From NCBI RefSeq assembly GCF_020497125.1, contig NC_059079.1:49673114-49737113 (forward strand): DNA of 64,000 bases, given 5' to 3'. Below, in pieces: positions 22,061 to 32,679 of the stretch. The stretch comes from Mauremys mutica. Taxonomy: Eukaryota > Chordata > Testudines > Geoemydidae. Position 1 is the first letter of the stretch, and each line of letters begins with the position of its first letter. The notes beneath the pieces are model-generated. The model was not told where the DNA came from, did not search any database, and worked only from the letters and a program-made list of their open reading frames with translations. Made by a program: the position numbers and the translations under genes.

Positions 22061-23700
22061 GCCTACACAATTTAAAACAAACATTCTGTTCACTTTGTGT
22101 GGACATTAAGCATCCCATGGTACATACTGTAAGATAATTACTTGAACAAAATTTCCCCTTCTTTCTGTATATGTAGGCATTGGGTTTCTTGGGTATTCCA
22201 CTCTCTAAACAAGTCACAGTGCTAAGTTAATTTGTACTATCTCTGAATAAATCAAGGTCCACATGATTATGTTTGGTTTTAACTTACGAGAAATATCCCA
22301 ATTCAAAATGTGGAACAGTATAAATTGTTGCATTGTGGCAGGTAAGTCTCTGCTTTACATTCACAAGACTTGTCAACTTCAAGCAGAGCTTTCAAGGCAA
22401 GACTTCAAGCCTATTCAAGCAGAAGGCCAATGTTGTATAAATAACACTTCACTTTCCAGCATTAAACAAGGACTTTCACTAACTTTACGTTTCACCTCTT
22501 TAAAAGAGATACTCCCCAAAATACAGCAATGATCTTTCCAGGATGTAAAGAGCCTTATATACTGGTATATTCCATATTCCAAACAACCCAGAATCAGAGA
22601 ATATATTAATCCATTGTTTTGGTCATATGTCCTCTAAAGAAACCGTTCTCTTCTAATATAATGATTTCTAAACAAGCTTCTATAACCTTTTTCTTCATCT
22701 TGTTTACTTTGCCTTTTTTTCTTCTTAAATCATTGTTAGAAATACTTTAGTTTCTCTCTGTACTTCTCTTTATGATAATAGAACTGCAGCATTTACAGTA
22801 ACGACAAAACATAAATTGTGCTGACACTGGGTGACACGACAATGCAGTTAACATATTTCACCACTGTTTTCTTTCAGCCATTTGGAGCAGACAGACTACC
22901 AGGGCAGGTAGGAGTCATTTTTATAGCATTTGCATATCATTGTAAAATAGGTCAGTTATTTTACATTTACAGTTTAGTACTTACTTTATAGTTATATTTT
23001 AGATTTTTGTAAATGAAGTATTTTCTATAGCACCTCTACATGAGGTTCTCAAAATATATGTTCTAAGATATATTGGATGAGCTCCTCACTCTCATTTGGC
23101 TCCTTTAAACTAGACAAAAGGGCTGGAGTGGCATAAACAGGCCCTAAAAGCTCTGGTTTCAGCTGAGGGACAATTCCCCAAGCACAAATACTGAAGATAA
23201 CAGCTGAAAGGCATTGCCCTAGGATTCCCTGTTAAAGCATGGGGTAGGGAACATGCCGTGGGAAGGGGAGGGGCTGCATCACACAGCACTATGAAGATTC
23301 TGAGCAGCACTGTGACCCATAAGGCAGTCTGAGGAGGCTGCCACAGCTTAGACAGGCTCCCAGAACTCTTCACCATCTTCTCCTCTCTCTCCTCCTCCTT
23401 CTCCCCTCCCCACCAAAGCTTTTCTATGTGTTTCTCGTGAGTTTTCTCAGTGCTCTTTCTACCATGATGCCAAATATATTTTTCCCCATAATGCTGTACA
23501 CAAAGACAAGCCATTTTTGTATAAGCCCAGTCAAAATCTATATTCACAATAATACACTGAAAACAAAGAAACAGTGCTCTTACAGAGATGCACTTCTGAG
23601 ACTGCTAACTTGATCATTCACTTCTCAAAACTCCCCAAGCCTCCTTAACATGTTTTTAACTAATCCTCCACATGTAATATTCAACATTGTCCTACACTTT
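22061..23700. other. Interval with a candidate microexon; otherwise no gene seen
   Basis: AT-rich. The 145-codon - frame at 23110-23547 has low-complexity charged runs and no recognisable domain; I treat it as chance. The candidate microexon at 22878-22907 is listed separately. Confidence 0.35.
22878..22907 (+). other. Candidate 30-nt microexon (unproven)
   Basis: Preceded by a good pyrimidine tract and acceptor 'gttttctttcag' and followed by GTAGGA. Ten in-frame codons (PFGADRLPGQ in phase 0), the same phase as the candidate exon at 19691-19734. Length divisible by three. No family recognised; chance cannot be excluded. Confidence 0.22.
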
Positions 23701-24696
23701 GTGCAATTATTTCTTGGTAGTCCATTGCTGACGATGATGACGTTATTATTGCAGTTCTCATATATGGCTACATATATGACTCTGCAGTCTAAATCCTAAT
23801 ACACAGAGTCAGCCACACTGAGGGCATGGGAAGTCTGTATTTACAATGTTTGATGATACAATTCTGTGGTGCCTTTCACATGCAGCCTAGAGATAATTTT
23901 GTTGATTCCGCTCAAATCTGTCACATGCTGATCTTGTCAGAGACCACCAGTGAGTCCTGGTCTGAGTCATTTGCTCTAGTTCTTTGGAATTGATGCTAGT
24001 CACTGGAGACTGCTCTTCAGATTATCTTTGAAGTTCTTATACGGCCAACCCTTCTTTCTTTTTCCCTGACTCAGCTCCTGATACAAGATCTGTTTTGGGA
24101 GACAGTGGTCTTCCATTCTGATGACATGTCTGGTTCACCTAAGTTATGCTTTCAGTAACATTTCCTCAATACTGGTTATGTTTGCTCTCTCAAGGACCTT
24201 CATACTGGTCACTCTGTCCTGCCAGTGAATGCTCATTATTGAGCTGAGGGAGTGCATGTGAAATTGCTCAATCTGTTTAATAAAGAGTCCACATCTCAGA
24301 TCCATACAGGAGAGATGTTAGAACCACTGCACTGCAGATCTTCAATTTGGTGGAGAGATGGATGTTGTGTTGGTTAAGGACTTTTGTTTGAAGTTGGCAA
24401 AGAGCCTGGCTGCCTTTACTAATTCTGGAGGAAATTTCCTTAACAAGGAAACCGCCACTGAGATGGTACTGTTCAAATACTTGAACTGATCCACATTTTT
24501 CGGCTCGATGAAGATGGCTGGCAGTGGGGCACTGAAATTAGGTGCTGGTTGGAACAAAACCTCTGTCTTCCCGAGACTGATGGTGAGGCCAAAGAGCTGG
24601 GATGCTTCAGAAAATCTATCAAGATGAACTGAAGGTCATCTTGTCTATGAGCCATCAAGGCGCTGTTATCTGCAAAAAATGCCTCGATGAGAAGCC

Positions 24697-25518
24697 TCTC
24701 TGCAGCGATGCAGGACTCACCCCTGCGGCGCTTCCTGCTGGTTGTCTCTAGGAATTAGCTCATTTCCAGCCTCCAGAGTGCTCTCTGCAGGTCGGTGTCC
24801 CGCTTGCTGCTGCCCCCATGTCCCTCCCAGACCCCGATGCCATTTTATCTGGGGTGCTGCCCCCTGACAGTACACCCCTCAGTCTTGGGTTTTCCCCTTG
24901 CTGGGGAATCCCCACCCCCTATCCCCACCTCGCCTCAGTTGTAGGAGACTGCCAGTCACCAACTAGCCCCCGCACCCTGGGGCAGACTGCAGTATAAGCC
25001 ACTCATCACAGGCAAGATTAGGTCTGGACTAGGGTGACCAGATGTCCCGATTTTATAGGGACAGTCCCAATATTTGGGTTTTTTTCTTATGTAGGCTCAT
25101 ATTTCCCCCCATCCCCTGTCCTGATTTTTCACACTTGCTGTCTGGTCACCCTAGTCTGGACCTGCTGCTTCTCTCTGCAACCCAGTGCCTCTGTGGGGCC
25201 TTGGACAAGGCCCTGCAGCCTGGGGAATTGCCAGTCTGGAGCTCCCCAGCCCCTCTGGCCTTTCCCCAGCCCTGCCTCCCTCTAGGCACCCTCAGCTTCC
25301 CAGCAGTCAGGCCCCTCACTCTCTGAAGGCAGAGAGAGACTGTCTGGACTCCTGGCTCACAGCCTCTTATAGATGCCAGCTGTGGTCTGTTTGGGGTGTG
25401 GCTCCCAGCTGTGCCTACTTCCCCAATCAGCCTAGGAGCTGCTTTCCCCAGCCACAGCCCTCTGCTGGGCTGTTCTAAGCCCCTCAGGGCAGGAGCGGGT
25501 GACCACCCTGCTACACTC
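24697..25518 (-). mobile_element. Solo LTR inside the decayed LINE
   Basis: On - it begins 'tgtagcagggtggtcacc' and includes 'ggggcttagaacagccc' and 'tataagaggctgtgagcc'; it ends near 'caggggtgagtcctgcatcg'. It belongs to the same family as the LTR that starts at 46840 ('tgtagcagggtggaccctg') and ends 'ggggtgagtccgaccctg'. LINE sequence resumes on both sides. Outer boundary at the left is approximate (±15 bases). Confidence 0.65.
25029..25154. mobile_element. Short MITE with CTAGGGTGACCAGA ends
   Basis: 126 bp; ends CTAGGGTGACCAGAT and (other strand) CTAGGGTGACCAGACA. Flanked by TCTGGA on both sides (25023-25028 and 25155-25160), consistent with a target duplication. It sits inside the LTR that sits inside the LINE. 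Confidence 0.8.
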
Positions 25519-27905
25519 TCCAGTGTTTGTCTTAGCACTGAGACTTCTAAGGTCAAAGTGGGAGCCATCAAGTTGGTAGCAGATGTATATCCCCTGATCC
25601 AAGTCCCTTGTTGCATGGCTGAGAACATAGGCAAAGAACAAGTTGAACAGCACTTGGGCAAGTACGCAGCCTTGCTTCACTCCATTTGAGATTTCAAATG
25701 CATCAGAAAAAAGTCACCACTCATATTTCACTGTTGTGGTCATGGAAGAGATAGATGATTTGTATGAACCTTCTTGGGCAGCCCAGTTTATGTAGAATGG
25801 CCCCTAGATCCTTTCTGTTGACCATATCAAAAGCTTTGGTCAAATCGATGAAAACTGCATACAGGTCCATGTTCTACTCTAAACTTTTTTCTTGGACCTG
25901 CCTTACAACAAAGATCATGTTGATAGTGCTACAACCTGGTCTGAAACCATACTGCTCTTCTGGCAGATTGTCCTCAGATATGTTTGCAATGAGTCTATTC
26001 AGTAAAATGTGAGCTAGCATCTTTGAAGTCTTGCGGCATTTCTTCTTCCTCCCAAATGCTACTCAGGATGCCATGAAGCACCTCGATAGCCTTTGAGCCT
26101 GCTCCTTTATACAATTCTGCTGGGATACCAGCCTTTCCAGGTGCTTTTCCAGAGTTAAGTTGTTTGATGGCTGTTATAACTTCCTCAACTGATGGAGGGA
26201 GATAGAGATCCTCTTTGATCGGTTTCTCAGATAAATGGCCAAGGACACGATCGACCGACTGTGGATGGTCTAGTTAGTAGACTACTGAAGTGTTCAGACC
26301 ATCTCTGTATGATTGCCTCCTTGTCTTTGATGAGAGTTGTACCATCTGCTGACTTCAAGGGGGCTGTGCCAGATTTAGATGATCCATAGACTACTTTGAG
26401 AGAATCAAAGAGCATCTTTGCTTTGTTTGTATCTGGGTAATGCTGGACTTCTGCAGATTTCCTCTCCCACCACTCATCCTGCATTCTCCTTAGTTCAGAC
26501 TGGGCCTTGCTCTGTAGGTACTTAAACCTATCTTTCTTTGAGATGGAAGTGAGTTCATTCTGCCATTCAACAAATGCTTTCTGCTCGTCACTTAGGAGTT
26601 TGGAGATGTCCTCATTGTTCTCATCAAACCAATCCTGGTGTACCCTTTTTCTTTGGCCCCAGCACTGATTTAGCTGTGTCAATAATCACATTTTTAAACT
26701 GGTTCCATTTTTCTGATGGGTTGCCACTGATTGATAGGCATGAAAAAAATCTTGTCATCAAGTGACTGCTGAAACTGCACCTGATAGTTGGCATGCTTGA
26801 GCTTTGCTATGTTGAAGGCTGTTCTATTAAGTTTGGGACACTTGCACTGTGAAGGAGCTATCTGCAGGGTCAGCATTGCTCTTATCAATCTGTGGTCTAT
26901 CCAGCATTCTGCACCATGCATAGATCTGGTAATTCTGACGTTGCGGATGTCTCAATGGCAGGTGATAACATAGTCAACCAGGTGCCATTGTTTTAACCAT
27001 GGGTGCATCCATATCCTTCTATAATTATCATTTTGCCTACAGATGGTGTTAGTAATGAGCAGCTGTGTTCTGCACATTTACCCAAGGGGAGGAGTCCATT
27101 GCTGTTCATCTTTCCCACTCCATGTCATCCTATCACACCTCTCCAGCCACTGCTATCTCTACAAACCCTAGTGTTAAAGTCCCCAGCAGGATGAGTTTGT
27201 CATAGGCATGGGTTGATCTGATGATAGAGTCCAGGTCAGAGTAGAACTTTTCCTTGCTTTCCTCTGTTCTGGTCAGTGTGGGTGCATAGGCACTGATGAT
27301 AGTGATAGGGGAAATCAAAGTTTCATGAGCCATCCATTCAGGCCAACAGGGAGTCAGGAAGTTGTTTCAGGAGTGACGTTCTTATGGTAAATCAAAGTCC
27401 ATGGATCCTGTCTTCATCTTCTGCTTTTCCTTTCCGAAAGAAAATATAATTGCCTCCTAGATCACTAATGGAACCTTCTCTGGCCAATCTAGTCTCACTC
27501 AGTCCTGCAATATCAATGTTATAGCGGGCAAGTTTTCTGAAGACAAGAGCTATTCTTCTCTCAGGCCTTCGTGCATTACCTCCATCCATAAGGGTGCAGA
27601 TATTCCAGGCTTCTAGGGTCTTTTTTTCTTTATTGTTTTTCGACAGCTGTAGGATGAGCTGCCTGCCGCTGTAATCTCGCCAGATGTTATGGGGCAGGCA
27701 ATGTTTAGGCACCTTTTATAGACCCTTCCCTTAAAAAGGGTGAGCAGTGCTATCCTAAAAAGGTCTTGTCGGTTACCTAAGATGCTGCCGAACTTCTCCG
27801 CTTCCCCAAGGATGTAGCTGAATGGCCACTAATCCCAAGGCGGCCTATGTGCAGGATTGTGGCTACGACTGCTAGGGGTCATTTCCAACTGCCACTTTGC
27901 CATGC

Positions 27906-28510
27906 CCCCATCACAGCAGGAATTTAATTAATTATATGATGATAACGATGATGAGATTTGATAAGATGTTAATGGGATGAGAGTTATGAGAAAACCTGCG
28001 CAGGAATTTTTAAGTGAGAAAGCCGTTGCACAGGTGCAGTCCCATTCTCTCGGGTGTGGAAGTCAGATTCCAGCAGCATGAAGAATAGTTACAGCTGGGG
28101 ACTTCCTTAGTTGCAGTGGATGACCAGGACTTCTTCTGTGCCTTGTCATTCTCTCCGTGCCCCACAGCATGTTGCTGAACTGCCTTCAAGGCCGATGAAT
28201 CACAAATTGATTTCCTCTGCCAAGTCCACTGGAACAGTCTTCACATGCTAGAGAAAGGCAGTTTCCCTATCTTGCCGAGGACAAAAGACCCATCAGCTAC
28301 CCTCACCTGGTTTAGCCTGCTTCTCAAAGTGGTTTCCCGGGGTGTAGCCACAGTCACATGCAAACAGCTATTTGGAGCCACACGTGAGAGCTGGCCTGGG
28401 TCTAGGTGGGAACCAAAGCAGATGAACTACTCCCAAAGGAGCATGACATATTCCTCCAACAGAGGTACTACGCCTCCTGAGTATCCCCCATACACCTGGC
28501 AGTTATTTAA
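27906..28510 (-). repeat. Probable 5' UTR of the decayed LINE
   Basis: Contiguous with the endonuclease end on -. The sequence has a LINE-leader-like character and no frame of interest; the 102-codon + frame at 28245-28553 is chance. The assignment is by position. Confidence 0.4.
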
Positions 28511-29100
28511 ACCACTGCAAGGTGACTGCAGTCTGAGATTATATCTTCATTGAAGAAAAAGTGTGTTTTTATATCCAGATCATTATCTCGAGGTCAAATG
28601 CTATTATAGCTAGATGAGGTAAATACCAGGCATGTGATATGGGATTGATCTTGATTATCTACATGGATGTAAAAATTGCCTGTGCCTTCTCTCGATTAGG
28701 ATTTTACGACAAGATAGCTATCTCATGTAAAAACACACCCATTTTTTTCAGTGAGGACACAGCCAATATAAAATACTACTAAAATCAACACGGTAATGGT
28801 TTTTCACTCACTTTTCACTGGTATAATGATTGTAAACGGTGAGGGCAATTGTAAACCAGGCCCAATATACACAGTTCAATCCTCCTTATTGGTATGTAAC
28901 TGTGAGCTTTTAACTGTAATCACATCCATTTAAAACCAAACCAGACCAAACATAGCTATTTTTGTTTTAGGGTCTGTATTCTGTTTTATTCTAATGTAAA
29001 GTAACTTCAAGAATCTCCACACAATGAGGTGTACACAATGCTCATTTATTGTCTTTCACAACTACCATCTGAAATTGCTCTATAAAATAGCATATACATA

Positions 29101-29140
<40 letters not shown>

Positions 29141-30632
29141 CATATATATATACATACACACACTGAAGTAAAGTCTTAAGATAAAATTACTTCAGCCCAT
29201 TTTTGAACACTGGGACAGAGCAAGCTGATCTACATTTAACGTCAAAAGGCCAGGATCTCTAAAACCTTAGAGTACAATTAACAATGGCTCAGGCACCTGC
29301 CATCTCCTTTCTATATTTGGAGCTAATTGGTAATACCAAGAAGTGATGCACAGAGGGGGACAAGCTATCAGTGAGACAGATAAGGCCCAGGCTGAAAAGG
29401 ACATTCTAGTTAAAAGAAGAATTCCTAAATCAGTTAAGATTTTTAAAGGAAACAATGCAGTGGCAAAGGAATTGAAATACTATGGCCATGGCATTTTGAG
29501 ATGGTATTTAAGCTTACCACTGACAATATGCTTCTATACAGTTCTGGAATGTAGGAGGAAGCAAGAGCATTTGGAGTTTCAATAGGGAAGAGAAAAGGTT
29601 TCAGGTCAACTGTACTGAAAGGAAGTATTCAACATTCCAGTCAAGTGTAACTCAAAAGGTATACTTGTGATACTTTTTTGCATTTCCAATATATACTGAA
29701 GTTCCTTCTGAGTAGCTCAAAGTGCTTTAACATTAAAAACTGTAGCCTAACTGCATTCGTGAGATAGATACTATTCACATTTTACAGATGAAGAAAATTT
29801 GCACAGATATGTTTAAATGACTTTCCCAATGCAGAGAAGTGTGTGTCACAATCAGGAATAGAAGCTAACCCCCAGCTCAACTTTATTTACTTTAACTATC
29901 AGACTTTCTTATCTAACAGCCAAACCAAGCTCCTTATTATTCCTAACTACATAACTACAGAAAACAATCAGTGTTAATGATGCACAGAATTTTTAATGTT
30001 TCTTTATGCCATTTTCCCCACTCTAAGGGCAAACCTGATAGAGTAGGTTTAATTCAGTCCCTGAATTTCTCTGTACAGCATCATGTCACTAGGTTATATG
30101 TTGCTATGTGTTTAACTTGAATTAGTAAAAATGCGTTTCACCAATTAAAACAAGTCAAGGGGCTCAGAATGGCTTTTTCTAGACTCATCAACATGTTTGT
30201 GGTATATGTATTAGTGGATGAACTATGCAGGAATTAGAAAAAAAAATCAAGTAAAAATTTAAGCTACTCATCAACAATTGACCTCTGGAACACACACAGT
30301 ATTATTGTTTCTACTGCTCTCTCTCTCTCTCTCTCTGCATGTGTGGTTTCCTACTGACATTCTCATTTCTTTAGTGCATTGCTGTAGGCTATTGTTCCCT
30401 ATAATGACACTAGTCTACAGCAGGCTTTCTCAGATCTGTATGAGGAGAGAATAAAACTTTTTGGTGGCTGAACTCAACTTGGTAAAAAATGGAAATGTCT
30501 GTGGTAACTGGATACTTAGTTGAACTGCCCTTGACTGGTGTTTCTAATGAATTCTTCATAATGGCACTGGAGGTTCTGTACACTATATTGTGGTTATTCA
30601 GCTTTCCTGAAGTAGACTAGCTACTTACCTAT
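28511..30632. other. Interval with simple repeats; no gene seen
   Basis: AT-rich. Contains a long (TA)n tract at 29091-29165, a (TC)n tract at 30317-30336 and a MIR-like piece at about 29690-29930 ('attttacagatgaagaaa', 'gactttcccaatgcaga'). Other frames look like chance. Confidence 0.45.
29091..29165. repeat. (TA)n microsatellite
   Basis: About 75 bp of alternating TA with a few CA interruptions, ending in ACACAC. Confidence 0.95.
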
Positions 30633-30637
30633 ACAAG

Positions 30638-31071
30638 TGTTGAGTCTGAACTTTTTATGAGTTTAAACTTAATCCAGACTTGATGTCTCTATCTGAAACT
30701 TTTAATCAAAGTTTTGACCTGCGAACTACTCATGACCCTTCCCCTCCCAATAAGTAGCCATAAGTAGCCATCTCCTCCTTTGTCTTCTCCAATTTGCATT
30801 TTAACCTGTTTTATCCTGTAGAATCTTGATTGATTATGCATGACCATTATGATCTGTTAATCACTTTGTTTACTTCTGTGTATAAACATTGATGCTCACC
30901 CCTAATAAACTTGCCACACTTACTCCGAAGCTCTGCTTTTAAGCTAAGGATGGTGTGAGCCCGTTGATCAACGAATTGTTGTCTGGTCTCTGACAGATTT
31001 CTGAGCCCTATACCAACTCCGCACAAACTCGGGTGCTGGAGAGGTGAGTAGGACTTGCTTTTTACCTAACA
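30638..31071 (+). repeat. ERV 5' LTR
   Basis: TG...CA ends. TATAAA at 30881-30886 and AATAAA at 30904-30909, only about 18 bases apart, so the poly(A) signal lies near the expected start of transcription. A strong splice-donor consensus GAG|GTGAGTA lies at 31041-31050, inside the LTR near its end. LTR promoter and donor together could drive spliced viral or downstream transcripts. Confidence 0.93.
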
Positions 31072-31074
31072 ATT

Positions 31075-31092
31075 TGGGGGCTCGTCCGGGAT
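31075..31092 (+). promoter_or_regulatory. Primer binding site, tRNA-Pro type
   Basis: TGGGGGCTCGTCCGGGAT starts three bases after the LTR and matches the 18-base proline-tRNA site known from murine-type gammaretroviruses. It would prime minus-strand DNA synthesis. Confidence 0.92.
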
Positions 31093-31244
31093 TCCTTCTG
31101 GTGCGGTGCCTCTGTCCAGTGGTCAGACCACTCATATACGAATTGGCAGGCGCCACGGGAGATTTCTCCCAGCCAATTCAATATTGAGGGGTCGTGTACT
31201 GGACAGCAGGATAAACGCCAGTTGGAGGGCTCCTGTCAGACACC

Positions 31245-31838
31245 ATGGGTCAAGGGACTAGCGTGCCTCTTGAGAGTCCACTGGGGATTGTAAATAAGTT
31301 ATGGATTGAAGGGAAACTCCCAGTACAGACAGGAATGTCTAGGAGGAAGTTGTACACACTGTGTGTAAGGAATTGGACTGGGTATACCGCGGTATTGGCC
31401 GACCCGGAGATGAGGTGGCCTTCGTATGGCTCTTTCGAACAGGCTGCCTTAAGAGGAGTAAGGAGCCAGATCGAAAAAGACCATCCGGGACAGTTATGTT
31501 ACTGGTTTTGTTGGGACACAGCAGCAGAGCTGTGGAAATCTTTAAAAATTATGGCAGTCAGGTATTCTCCCGAGAGTGAACCCCCTCCATGTTATTTCGA
31601 TGAAGGGTGTAAACCACGGCGTGTTTTAACTCGTCAGTTGGTCCCCACTGCACCTGCCCCTATTCCTCCGCAAGGGGACTCTCTCCAGAGCGCAGAGGGG
31701 AATCTGCAGGACTCCAAATTGGAATCTCTGCAGAGGGATAAGGAGGAATTGGAGGGGCACACCTCGGAAGGAGTTTTGCATGGGAGAAAGAAAGGGAAAG
31801 TAGTAAAAAGAAAGAGAAAAAGGAAGAATATAAGTTGA
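31245..31838 (+). pseudogene. gag: gag, matrix part, truncated
   Basis: ATG at 31245 begins MGQG, the N-myristoylation signal of gamma-type matrix. 197 codons: a matrix-like domain (about residues 1-115, with aromatic-rich 'NWTGY' and 'CYWFCWD' stretches), a proline/acidic linker, and a basic Lys/Arg tail, then a stop. The capsid domain with its major homology region is absent; the tail resembles the charged end of capsid, so an internal deletion is likely. The nucleocapsid follows in another frame, with at least one more frame change in between. Confidence 0.85.
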
Positions 31839-32136
31839 TGGCTTTAGCTTTTCGCGGTGGTATTCGAGGCAGAAGCCGTGGCCGTGCAGGGAATTTCAGG
31901 GTGCTCGGGGAAGAGGGTCCTGGCAACCCCAGCCATCAGGAAATTGTTTTCAGTGCGGACAGCCCGGTCACTTTAAACGTGAATGCCCCTGGGGACGCCC
32001 AGAGGGTCCGGTCGCATCCGCAGATACTTACACCAGGGACGAATACACCGCTGCACCACCAGCCCAGCCCGTTCCTCAGGCCTGGATCAACTACGGGCAA
32101 CAGCAGCAGCTGCAGCAAACTCAGCCTTCTCAATGA
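31834..32136 (+). pseudogene. gag: gag, nucleocapsid remnant with CCHC knuckle
   Basis: A frame open from just after a TAA at 31831 holds one zinc knuckle (Cys 31945, Cys 31954, His 31969, Cys 31984; CX2CX4HX4C), a basic Arg-rich stretch before it and a Gln-rich tail. It ends in TGA at 32134-32136, directly followed by CGG. The protease frame continues in the same phase after that stop, which is the gamma-type gag-pol layout, though the stop here is TGA. The knuckle would bind genomic RNA. Upstream linkage to matrix is broken. Confidence 0.75.
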
Positions 32137-32679
32137 CGGTACCCCGGGGGCGAAGGCAAACAATGTGATGGTCTTATTTCCTTAATGTCTTTAGCCGGCT
32201 CTTTCCTCACTTTCTCCCCTCCCAGCAAAGAGCCTTGTCTAACCCTTTCAGTCCAGGGACTGCCTGTCTGTTTCCTCATTGATACTGGAGCGACTTTCTC
32301 TCTTTTAAATCATGCCCCCTCTCCCTGGCTATCCTCTGAGGTTAAAACTGCAACTGGGGTGGAAGGCAACCCACAGTCTCTGGGACTCACTTTGCCTCTA
32401 AACGTTATTTATGCTGATAAATGTTTTTCTCACCGTTTTCTTTTTTCCCCAGCTTGTCCGATCCCTTTGATGGGCCGGGATTTACTCTGTAAGCTTGAGG
32501 CTACTTTAACCTGCACTCCTGAAGGGGTAGGATTATTGATGACAGTGTTAGGAGATTCGGCCCCAGCTCAGGGTAATTGGGAACCCCCCCCCCCTCCCCT
32601 GACCTCACTGACTTGCCTTCAACCCTCTGGGGAATTTCTGACACTGATGTTGGCCTGCTCCTTTCGGCAGAGCCAGTAA
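32137..32679 (+). pseudogene. pro: Retroviral protease (pro), frame broken before RT
   Basis: The active-site motif DTGA lies at 32281-32292 within 'LIDTGATFSLL', and a flap-distal 'LMGRDLL' motif (GRD) follows. Same frame as the nucleocapsid, separated by one TGA. The ATG at 32185 is not the natural start; readthrough is expected. The frame runs out of phase with reverse transcriptase at a run of 11 C (32584-32594), after which RT continues in another frame. The break may be a real indel or a homopolymer sequencing error. Confidence 0.85.

Larger units (their letters stand above)
23700..27905 (-). mobile_element. Decayed non-LTR retrotransposon with endonuclease and RT remnants
   Basis: On -, from right to left: endonuclease pieces at 27392-27712 ('AWNICTLMDG...NIDIAGLSETRLA', the Asn and Glu motifs) and 27133-27333 ('IISAYAPT', 'LILLG'), then 26694-26921 ('DHRLIRAML'), a connector at 26227-26682, RT pieces at 25432-25680 ('KQGCVLAQVLFNLFF'), and C-terminal remnants at 24342-24557. 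The order is endonuclease-RT with at least five frame breaks. It is an APE-type LINE distinct from CR1 and from the Tx1-like element; I cannot settle the clade. A LTR insertion at 24697-25518 splits the RT region. Confidence 0.8.

Noticed and set aside
23110..23547. 145-codon - frame
   Set aside because: Starts in low-complexity charged sequence; no recognisable domain, no repeat context, no transcription signals.
25146..25661. 171-codon - frame and overlapping + frames near 25034-25689
   Set aside because: They cross the junction between an LTR and a LINE fragment, so they are not one gene; only the LINE part at the right end shows RT character.
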